Shown one piece after another: positions 57,721 to 64,000 of a DNA stretch of 64,000 bases. Numbering within the stretch: position 1 is the stretch's first letter; every line of letters starts with the position of its first letter. The DNA is taken from NCBI RefSeq assembly GCF_002964785.1, contig NZ_PQCC01000018.1, positions 744,001-808,000 on the forward strand, written 5' to 3'. Source of the DNA: Pseudoalteromonas sp. T1lg48. Its GTDB lineage: Bacteria; Pseudomonadota; Gammaproteobacteria; Enterobacterales; Alteromonadaceae. Position numbers and translations under genes: made by a program. The notes below the pieces were generated by a model. That model was not told where the DNA came from, made no database searches, and was given only the letters and a program-made list of their open reading frames with translations.

Positions 57721-58333
57721 TGAAACTTCCTAACTTATCCTACTGAATGGGGCATTCTAAGAACTAACTTACATGACCACGCTACACTAAAAACCGCCAT
57801 CATTATAGTGGCATGCGGCGGTTAGGCCAAGCATCCGCGAAGGCTCACCGAGCGACTTGTTATCATACTCAGTAAATGGCTTGACCGAGACTCTAGCCAG
57901 GGGCTGCTGACGGAGCGCTTAATAACCTTAATAAACATTAAGCAAACTTATGTTTATTTCATCTACTCTGCTTTAGGATCGCCCCTTTGATGGTCATAAA
58001 ATAAGATGGAACAGTACCCGATTTAACGTTCATCCTGCATCGTTATCAATTTCCCTGGTACTGTAAATTACGCTGAATGCCTCCTTAACAACTGATTTAA
58101 GGCCTTTTACTCATAGAAAGTCGCCATTTCACAGGTTTTAACTAGTTTCAAGGTAGGGATTGCCCCCCTTACTATCACATTTAAACCTGGGTTTATTTTC
58201 ACTGCGAGTGAATTATTTTTCAGATTAATAAAACTTATCCGAAAATGATATTTTTTTTAGTTTGTTTACGCTTATATTGACTCGCATAATAGCGCTCCTT
58301 TTTTAGCCTTATTACACTTTGGAGTCGAGCACG
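57721..58333. other. 613-base intergenic region
   Basis: No coding frame with a credible start was found. It contains an inverted repeat AACCGCC/GGCGGTT at 57792-57823 and an AT-rich end with TTTACG (16-base spacer) TAATAG near 58265-58292, a likely promoter for the small membrane protein. It is large enough for a small RNA, but no terminator-like hairpin supports one. Confidence 0.4.
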
Positions 58334-58567
58334 TTGGACGTCAACCTTGGAATTCAAATCATACTTGGAGCACTGGCCATTGGCGCGTTCTTTATCAGTC
58401 ATGGCACCCTGTTGCGTATCGCCGCCAGCATTGCCATTGGTTTGTTGTTTTTTGTTCATGCTCAACAACTGGTTACGCCAAACGGCCTAACCAACATAAC
58501 CCTAGTGTTAATTAATACCTTTTATTTATTTAAGGTGTACACCAGCCGCGTTGGCCGTATGTACTAA
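58334..58567 (+). CDS. Small hydrophobic membrane protein, 77 residues
   Basis: Starts at TTG 58334 with GGAG 9 bases upstream. Two to three hydrophobic stretches: IQIILGALAIGAFFI, LLRIAASIAIGLLFFV and ITLVLINTFYLFKVY. The C terminus is basic (TSRVGRMY). An antisense frame over 58235-58468 is hydrophilic and lacks a start signal, so the plus strand is preferred. Family not recognised. Confidence 0.6.
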   Translation: MDVNLGIQIILGALAIGAFFISHGTLLRIAASIAIGLLFFVHAQQLVTPNGLTNITLVLINTFYLFKVYTSRVGRMY

Positions 58568-58605
58568 AGCAGCGGCAATCAGCCTGCATAAAAATGACGC
58601 ACTCG

Positions 58606-58633
58606 GTACCACAGCTTAAAAATGCTGTGGTAC
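58606..58633. repeat. Perfect 10-bp inverted repeat
   Basis: GTACCACAGC/GCTGTGGTAC separated by TTAAAAAT, 39 bases past the small membrane protein stop. No T run follows, so it is not a clear terminator; a protein-binding site or RNA stabiliser is possible. Confidence 0.6.
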
Positions 58634-58691
58634 AGCCGTAAAAAAATAAGCTAACATAAAGCCTAGCAGTACTACATCTGGCGAGGCGATT

Positions 58692-59285
58692 ATGAGTTCT
58701 TCATCTCAAGCACACGACAGCGACTTGTTTGCTGAATTTATGGGTGACGTCACACCGATGGCAAAACCCGACACCGTCAGTCACTTCAAACGCTCATCAC
58801 AGCCTACGCTTGCTCAGCAAGAAAAACGCCGAGCTGCGGAGCAAGCAATCCAACTCGATGACAACCTATTAGCAAGTGAACACGTCGAATTACTCGACCC
58901 CCATGATTTTTTAGCCTTTAAAAAATCCGGTGTGCAAGAAGGCGTCTTTAAAAACCTACGACTCGGTAAATATGACGTGGATGCGACCCTGGACTTACAT
59001 GGGCAAACCCTGGTTCAGGCACGCAAGACCATGTACGAAACCATCACAGATTGCCACGAGCGTAACATCCGCGTGTTACTGATCCGTCATGGTATCGGCG
59101 AAAAAAGCCAGCCCCATAAAGGCCTTTTGAAAAGTTATGTTAACCATTGGTTACAACAACTCGATTGCGTTCTGGCTTTCCATAGTGCCTTAAAGTGTCA
59201 CGGCGGACTTGGCTCGACTTATGCGTTATTAAAGAAAAGTGCGCAGAAAAAACTGGAAAACAGAGAGCTGCACGCCAAGCGCTAA
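58692..59285 (+). CDS. smrA: Smr-domain endonuclease SmrA
   Basis: A 197-residue protein: a charged N-terminal region, then the Smr (MutS2 C-terminal-like) domain from about 95 on, with VDATLDLHGQTLVQARKTM, RVLLIRHGIGEKSQPHKGLLKSYV and FHSALKCHGGLGSTYALLK. LDLHG and the HGxG loop are the family signature of a nicking endonuclease. GAGG lies 5 bases before the ATG. Cellular role of stand-alone SmrA remains unclear. Confidence 0.9.
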   Translation: MSSSSQAHDSDLFAEFMGDVTPMAKPDTVSHFKRSSQPTLAQQEKRRAAEQAIQLDDNLLASEHVELLDPHDFLAFKKSGVQEGVFKNLRLGKYDVDATLDLHGQTLVQARKTMYETITDCHERNIRVLLIRHGIGEKSQPHKGLLKSYVNHWLQQLDCVLAFHSALKCHGGLGSTYALLKKSAQKKLENRELHAKR

Positions 59286-59300
59286 GCCTCTAATTAAGAC

Positions 59301-59331
59301 AAAAAAAAGCCGAGCTCGGCTCGGCGTTTTT
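59301..59331. terminator. Terminator after smrA
   Basis: Stem AAGCCGAGC/GCTCGGCGTT with a 3-base loop; A run before, T run after. Confidence 0.85.
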
Positions 59332-59358
59332 ATGCATTGGAATGGTAGTACTGCTGCC

Positions 59359-59463
59359 TTACAGAGGCATGGCGTTAGCTTGATTAAACCAGGCCGCTAA
59401 TCCCAGAAAAGCAACCCAGATCAGCACATAGCTAAACTTAGCTCCACCTTGATTGTGTTTCAT
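59359..59463 (-). CDS. Possible 34-residue single-span membrane peptide
   Basis: Begins MKHNQGGAKFSYVLIW and ends NQANAMPL, with one hydrophobic helix (YVLIWVAFLGLAAWF). GGGAAG lies 4 bases before the ATG. The helix resembles the N-terminal anchor of some retropepsin-like membrane proteases, but nothing else of such a protein follows. It could be a miniprotein or a remnant. Confidence 0.35.
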   Translation of the reverse strand: MKHNQGGAKFSYVLIWVAFLGLAAWFNQANAMPL

Positions 59464-59594
59464 GACGCTTCCCACTTGACTCAGCCTGTAGGCGGCTAAG
59501 GTTATTATTCTTTTTTTTACACCAAGTATGTAACGGCAGACACTATAAGCAAGCGGCCAAAAATTAACAAGCTGTTTACTTAGCCAGTAGTAAT

Positions 59595-60518
59595 TTAGTA
59601 TTGCCTCTGCCTGTCTATGCAATGGAGCAAAGGCTCGCCCTGTTGCAGTCGCTGATAATTGGCGACAACCTGATTAACCACAGTATCTATCCTGCTTAGA
59701 GCACTACAATGTGGGGTGATGATCAGGTTAGGCGCCTGCCACAATGGGTGTGTGGGGGGCAGCGGCTCTTGATTAAATACATCAAGAGATGCACCCGCTA
59801 TGCGCTGCTCTTGTAACGCCGCGAGTAAATCCTCTTCCACCATATGAGCACCCCGCCCTACATTAATCACCACCGCATGTTCGGGCAATTTGGCCAACAA
59901 CTCGGCATTGATGATCCCCTGTGTGTGCTGGGTTAAGGGTAGAATACACACCAAATAGTCGCTTTGTGCCAACAGGGTATCCAGTCCCTGATCACCATGA
60001 AAATGCTGTACGTCACCGGCGTTGGCTTTTGCGCTGTTGGAATAGGCCATCACCGTAAAGCCGTTATCGCTCAGGCGCCGGGCGATGGCTTGCCCTAATT
60101 GACCAAACCCAAGTAAACCCACCTTGTTATGGCTATGAACCCGCTTGGGTCGCCACTCTTGCTGCGCTTGTTGGCGCATATAGCGGGGCATATTGGTTTT
60201 ATGCAATAACACCTGGGTTAACACATACTCGGCCATATCGGTTGCCAGTTCCGGGTCGACAATTCGACTGACCGGCAATTGGCCGGGGATCGCCGCCAAA
60301 TTCAGGCCATCGACTCCGGCGCCAAAGGACATCACCGCACGCACATTCGGTAACTGCGACCATAGTTGCTCCGGAACCTGCCAACCTAATACCATGTCTA
60401 TGCTGTCAGCATCTCGGATATCGGGCCACACCTGCACCTTGTCGGCACCCAGTTGCGCCACCAACTGCGCCTCTAAACGCTCTGTATTACGATTAGGTAT
60501 GGCTATCAATAAGCCCAT
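59595..60518 (-). CDS. D-2-hydroxyacid dehydrogenase (glyoxylate/hydroxypyruvate reductase A-like)
   Basis: A 307-residue NAD(P)H-dependent enzyme. Rossmann motif VGLLGFGQLGQAIARRL, then INVGRGAHMVEEDLLAAL with the catalytic Arg, DVFNQEPLPPTHPLWQ with Glu, and IITPHCSALS with His. FGAGVDGL in the substrate domain is typical of the GhrA type. Start ATG 60518 has GGGAG 6 bases upstream; the frame runs on to 60671 without a site. Natural substrate not determined. Confidence 0.9.
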   Translation of the reverse strand: MGLLIAIPNRNTERLEAQLVAQLGADKVQVWPDIRDADSIDMVLGWQVPEQLWSQLPNVRAVMSFGAGVDGLNLAAIPGQLPVSRIVDPELATDMAEYVLTQVLLHKTNMPRYMRQQAQQEWRPKRVHSHNKVGLLGFGQLGQAIARRLSDNGFTVMAYSNSAKANAGDVQHFHGDQGLDTLLAQSDYLVCILPLTQHTQGIINAELLAKLPEHAVVINVGRGAHMVEEDLLAALQEQRIAGASLDVFNQEPLPPTHPLWQAPNLIITPHCSALSRIDTVVNQVVANYQRLQQGEPLLHCIDRQRQY

Positions 60519-60717
60519 AACGTGCTCCCGAACAATAAAAAGAGCAGTATCACATAGCTTGCTTCTTGGATCACTAGGCTCTGAAACCCTTTGTAATTTA
60601 TTCCTTCTACCATTTTTGACTATCACATGAGTAGTCTTAAAACTGTCACCAATTTTACACCTTAGTGTCATGGTCGATTTTTAATCTAGCTATTATTTCG
60701 CTGCCAAAGGGCACAAT

Positions 60718-62457
60718 ATGATCAGCATTGATAAGGTCGTAGAAGATAACCTACCGAGTTTAGCAAACTCTCCCAAGGTCAAAGGGCTGGTTAAAAAAGG
60801 CCTGGGTTATCTGTTACATGAGCAAGAGTTTGTTGCTTTTGGTGATAATTACCCACACTTACAAGGCCTGGAGTTTATCGAGCAAGTTTTAGAAGAGCTT
60901 GATTTCAGTGCCCGCTTTAACTCGGCGCAGCTGGACAATATTCCCAGTGAAGGACGACTGGTGATCGTCGCAAACCACCCTATCGGCTCGCTTGATGCCC
61001 TGGCATTGATCAGCGTGTTGGCGCGAGTCCGCCCGGATATCAAGGTGGTTGCCAACCGTTTGCTTATGAGCGTCACGCCCATGCACTCTTTATTATTGCC
61101 GGTGGACAATATGTCCGGCAACAGCCGCAAAAAAGAGTTAGGCGCCATTCATCAACACCTTAAAGATGAAGGGGCACTGCTGATTTTCCCCGCCGGGGAG
61201 GTGTCGCGCCTGCGTCCAACCGGCGTTAAAGACTGCACCTGGAACCACGGCTTTTTGCGCATCGCCAAAAAAGCCAGCGCTCCCATACTGCCGATTTTGG
61301 TTAAGGCCAAAAACAGTCCGCTGTTTTACGGCACCTCGATGATCTACAAGCCGCTCGCCAGCCTCTTGTTGGTTAAAGAGATGTTTAAGCAAAGACAAAA
61401 GTCGCTGGAATTTGAAATTGGCGCCGCCATCGTGCCCAAGTCCTACCTGCTTGATAACCTCAATGATAAAGAGATCAGCCGCCTTATTCGCAAGCAGCTT
61501 TATCGCCTCGGCACGAAGAAGCCGGAGCTGCTGAAAACCCAAACCCCCATCGCCCATGCCGAGTGCCGCAAAGCCTTGGTATCGGCCCTTAACGAGTGCG
61601 AGCGTTTAGGTGAAACCCAGGACGGCATGCATATTTACCTGTATCAGTATCAAGGCAGCTCGGCGCTGTTTCGCGAGCTTGGCCGCCTGCGGGAAATCGC
61701 CTTTCGTGCCGTGGGCGAAGGCAGTGGTAAACGCCGCGATATAGACAAATATGATATGGACTATCATCACCTCTTGCTCTGGGATCCAAAGCAGCTGGAG
61801 TTAGTAGGCGCTTACAGACTGGCCTGCGCGGACGAAATCATCGCCAAGCAAGGACGCCAGGGCCTGTACACGGACAGCCTGTTTTATTATGAGCCGGGCA
61901 TGGAGGAGTATTTCCAGCAAGGCATCGAATTAGGACGCAGCTTTGTACAGCCCAAATACTGGGGTCGAAAGAGCCTGGACTATTTATGGTTTGGCATCGG
62001 CGCTTTCGTGAGCCGCTACCCCAAGTATCGCTACTTATTCGGTGCTGTCAGTCTCTCTAATGCCCTACCGGAAAATGCCAAGGAGTTGCTGGTGTATCAT
62101 TATCAGCACTACTATGGACAAAAGCAGCAACTGGCCACGCCAAAGCATGAGTTTAAACACCATGACGATAGCCTGGCTCAGGCGCACAGCGTGTTCTGTG
62201 GCGACGATGTCAAAGCAGACTTTACCGAATTAAAGCATATCCTCGCCAATATGGGCGCCCAAGTACCCACCCTATTCAAGCAATACACTGAACTTTGCCA
62301 AGAGGATGGGGTCTCCTTTTTAAGCTTTAGTGTCGATCCCGACTTTAATAACTGTATCGATGGCCTGGTCTTGGTCGATATGGCCAAACTAAAAGAGAAA
62401 AAGGCACAGCGTTATCTAACCAATGACACCCTGATCGCCCGTACTAAGGCGCAGTAA
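60718..62457 (+). CDS. olsF: Bifunctional acyltransferase, OlsF-like ornithine lipid synthase
   Basis: A 579-residue protein with two domains. The N-terminal half is a PlsC-type O-acyltransferase (ANHPIGSLDAL, residues 85-95, the HX4-5D motif; FPAGEVSRLRP near 157; APILPILVKAKNS). The C-terminal half, from about residue 310, is a GNAT-like N-acyltransferase of the OlsB/hemolysin type (LGRLREIAFRAVGEGSGKRRDIDKYDMDYHHLLLWD, VGAYRLACADEI, ELGRSFVQPKYWG). OlsF carries both activities for ornithine lipid synthesis, adding 3-hydroxyacyl to ornithine then a second acyl chain. AAGGG lies 6 bases before the ATG. Alternative: an O-acyltransferase for another aminolipid. Confidence 0.85.
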   Translation: MISIDKVVEDNLPSLANSPKVKGLVKKGLGYLLHEQEFVAFGDNYPHLQGLEFIEQVLEELDFSARFNSAQLDNIPSEGRLVIVANHPIGSLDALALISVLARVRPDIKVVANRLLMSVTPMHSLLLPVDNMSGNSRKKELGAIHQHLKDEGALLIFPAGEVSRLRPTGVKDCTWNHGFLRIAKKASAPILPILVKAKNSPLFYGTSMIYKPLASLLLVKEMFKQRQKSLEFEIGAAIVPKSYLLDNLNDKEISRLIRKQLYRLGTKKPELLKTQTPIAHAECRKALVSALNECERLGETQDGMHIYLYQYQGSSALFRELGRLREIAFRAVGEGSGKRRDIDKYDMDYHHLLLWDPKQLELVGAYRLACADEIIAKQGRQGLYTDSLFYYEPGMEEYFQQGIELGRSFVQPKYWGRKSLDYLWFGIGAFVSRYPKYRYLFGAVSLSNALPENAKELLVYHYQHYYGQKQQLATPKHEFKHHDDSLAQAHSVFCGDDVKADFTELKHILANMGAQVPTLFKQYTELCQEDGVSFLSFSVDPDFNNCIDGLVLVDMAKLKEKKAQRYLTNDTLIARTKAQ

Positions 62458-62479
62458 TACATAGCATTCCCCCAACCAC

Positions 62480-62508
62480 AAAAAAGCCGGTGTCTGCACC
62501 GGCTTTTT
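62480..62508. terminator. Terminator between olsF and dapE
   Basis: A 12-bp stem AAAAAGCCGGTG/CACCGGCTTTTT with a 4-base loop, symmetric for the convergent genes. Confidence 0.9.
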
Positions 62509-62531
62509 CATTTATCAAATTCAGCAACTAT

Positions 62532-63707
62532 CTAAGCGCGAACAAAAATCTGCTTCAGCGTCTGGGCATAAATATCGGTAATAGTATTCAGATCCGCCAC
62601 TGCAACCCGTTCATTATCCTGGTGAATGGTGTGGTTGCGCACGCCACACTCCACCACCTGGGTATGCTCATTAGCAAAAAAGCGGCCGTCCGAGGTGCCG
62701 CCGCTGGTACTGAGCTTAGGGTAGCTATGGGTACAGACATATATGGCGCTCTCCAGTACCGCGATAAGGTCAATGTCCCCACCGCCGGCGGTGTAATAGG
62801 GCTCACAAGGACGCTCCCAGCTGATCTCTATCTCGTTAAGCCAAGGCGCTAAGACCTGATCAACCATCGCCTGCACATCATTGCTGCGATAACCATGGCT
62901 GTAGCGTACATTGAAAGTCAACTGGCACTGGGCCGGAACCAGGTTATCCAGGCTGTTAGGCACATGCAGGCCGGTCACCTGGAGAGTGGTTTTCGAGCCT
63001 TCGATGTCCTTCTGCCAGTCAATTTTTTGCAGCGCGACCGCCAACTGGGCGCCGATATGGGCGGCGTTTACCGTGTGTTCCGGGTAGGCAACATGTCCAG
63101 CGCGGCCCTTCACGCTAATACGCGCCGACAAGGCGCCACGACGGCCATTTTTGATGGTATCACCGGCATATAGATCGGCGGTGGGCTCACCGACTAAGCA
63201 GGCATCTAAACGCACACCCTGAGCTGCCAAATGTTTGGCTATTTCGGCACTGCCGTATTCGGCCTCTCCCTCTTCATCCGAGGTGATCAGCCAATAAAAC
63301 AGCCCCTGGGTCGGCTTAGTTGCCAACAGGCGGTCGGTGGCCGCCAGCATGGCCGCAACTCCACCTTTCATATCGGCTGCTCCACGACCATAGATTTCGC
63401 CATCAATAATCTCGCCGGCAAAAGGGTCGCAACGCCAACGTTCGGCGGCAGCGGGCACCACATCGATATGGCCGCAAAACGCGAAAGCCGCACCTGGGCC
63501 GAATTCGTATTTGGCTATCAAGTTGGTCACCCCCTGACAGGCTAAGGTTTCACAACTAAAACCCCGCTGCATTAATTGCTCACTCAGCCAGGCGATGGCG
63601 CCGGCCTCATTGGGAGTCACCGAGGGAAAGCGAATAAGCTGTTGCAGGTACACAACCTCGTCTGCAAGTTTAGGTGCGTTTGCCGCTAGGCGGACAGCGT
63701 TCGACAT
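62532..63707 (-). CDS. dapE: Succinyl-diaminopimelate desuccinylase
   Basis: A 391-residue zinc-dependent M20 hydrolase of lysine/diaminopimelate synthesis, releasing LL-DAP. FCGHIDVVPA holds His 80 and Asp 82, GRGAADMKGG the bridging Asp, and SDEEGEA the catalytic Glu pair near 145. NSLDNLVPAQ and STSGGTSDGRFF match the later part of the family. Start at 63707 with GGAG 6 bases upstream; the ATG at 63719 is less likely. Confidence 0.97.
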   Translation of the reverse strand: MSNAVRLAANAPKLADEVVYLQQLIRFPSVTPNEAGAIAWLSEQLMQRGFSCETLACQGVTNLIAKYEFGPGAAFAFCGHIDVVPAAAERWRCDPFAGEIIDGEIYGRGAADMKGGVAAMLAATDRLLATKPTQGLFYWLITSDEEGEAEYGSAEIAKHLAAQGVRLDACLVGEPTADLYAGDTIKNGRRGALSARISVKGRAGHVAYPEHTVNAAHIGAQLAVALQKIDWQKDIEGSKTTLQVTGLHVPNSLDNLVPAQCQLTFNVRYSHGYRSNDVQAMVDQVLAPWLNEIEISWERPCEPYYTAGGGDIDLIAVLESAIYVCTHSYPKLSTSGGTSDGRFFANEHTQVVECGVRNHTIHQDNERVAVADLNTITDIYAQTLKQIFVRA

Positions 63708-63788
63708 AAAATGCTCCATTACATGGCGTTAAAACCATTACAGCGCCTTTTTATGACAGCCTTATGTCGCTCGCAATCGACGTAAAGT

Positions 63789-63802
63789 TTAATCTAAATC
63801 AA
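63789..63802. promoter_or_regulatory. FNR-like box
   Basis: TTAATCTAAATCAA matches the FNR palindrome TTGAT-N4-ATCAA at 9 of 10 positions. It lies 126 bases before the start of the partial gene at the window end. Confidence 0.4.
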
Positions 63803-63927
63803 AGATCCACCCAGGTGGCGGATAAACCCGGACGAAATCTTGATCTAGAACAGTTTTTATTTTCTCCCAGCCCCGATAATGGCGCCATCAGCACAACAAA
63901 TTCGAAATTTCTACTAGGAAGATGAAG

Positions 63928-64000
63928 ATGAAAAAAACACTTAGCGCAGCCTTAGTTGGTCTTTTACTTGGTACCTCTTCTCTTGCTCACGCAAACTTGA
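63928..64000 (+). CDS. Exported protein, 5' end only
   Basis: Only the signal peptide is visible: a basic start (MKKT), a hydrophobic core (LSAALVGLLLGTSSL) and a cleavage-like AHA. AGGAAG lies 6 bases before ATG 63928; an ATG two codons earlier is also in frame. The mature protein is beyond the window, so the product cannot be named. Confidence 0.75.
   Translation, partial: MKKTLSAALVGLLLGTSSLAHANL

Noticed and set aside
58235..58468. Minus-strand frame of 77 codons
   Set aside because: It overlaps the small membrane protein antisense, has no good ribosome-binding site, and its composition is that of a mirror frame.
59464..59622. Upstream extension of the 34-residue membrane peptide frame
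   Set aside because: The longer frame lacks a ribosome-binding site, and the preceding segment has no protein-like pattern.

Overview
The window reads as a chromosomal segment of a marine-type gammaproteobacterium, most like Alteromonadales. Evidence: fused chorismate mutase forms of both PheA and TyrA; the gene orders tyrA-rplS-trmD-rimM-rpsP...ffh, murJ-ribF-ileS-lspA-fkpB-ispH, and rluD-pgeF-clpB beside bamD; a Pseudomonas-style minor pilin operon with an AlgZ/AlgR pair; and a large TonB-dependent receptor of the kind common in polysaccharide-using Alteromonadales. Species cannot be fixed from sequence alone. No rRNA, tRNA, CRISPR array, transposase or phage gene was seen.

Region 1 (1-20.7 kb) opens with the 3' end of pheA and then holds an accessory block lying between pheA and tyrA, genes that are often close neighbours in this class. 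The block looks like a glycoside-utilisation locus: a TonB-dependent receptor and a surface-type lipoprotein with four discoidin-like repeats (minus strand), CutC and a GlcNAc/glucosamine-kinase-like protein (plus strand), a PAS-AraC regulator broken by a one-base frameshift, and a seven-gene plus-strand operon (Gfo/Idh/MocA oxidoreductase, sugar isomerase, MFS transporter, DUF1080 protein, GMC oxidoreductase, Tat-signal gluconate dehydrogenase subunit 3-like protein, exported sugar isomerase). The gene set fits 3-keto-glycoside chemistry: periplasmic oxidation of a sugar at C3, DUF1080-dependent cleavage, then import and reduction. After it come small single genes: a PH/GRAM-like protein, an MddA/NnrU-like membrane methyltransferase, a CHMI-type tautomerase and a cupin.

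Region 2 (20.7-39.2 kb) is core: tyrA with two tandem TyrR-box-like sites, the rplS-trmD-rimM-rpsP operon, a GNAT enzyme and DUF3750 lipoprotein, ffh, ypjD, a CorC/CorB-type transporter, mscS, a lytic transglycosylase-like lipoprotein, gshA, an MDR oxidoreductase, clpB with a sigma-32-like promoter, pgeF, rluD, bamD and glnB.

Region 3 (39.3-57.3 kb) carries type IV pilus minor pilins (two FimT/GspH-type genes, then pilV-pilW-pilX-pilY1-pilE and a small exported protein on the minus strand), with pilY1 split by a one-base frameshift. The AlgR/AlgZ-like pair sits directly upstream, and a LytTR-type direct repeat lies before pilV. Next come ispH, fkpB, lspA, ileS, ribF, murJ and divergent rpsT.

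Region 4 (57.3-64 kb) has a lone receiver-domain protein, a 613-base intergenic gap, a small membrane protein, an Smr-domain nuclease, a GhrA-like dehydrogenase, a two-domain OlsF-like ornithine lipid synthase, dapE, and the start of an exported protein cut by the window end.
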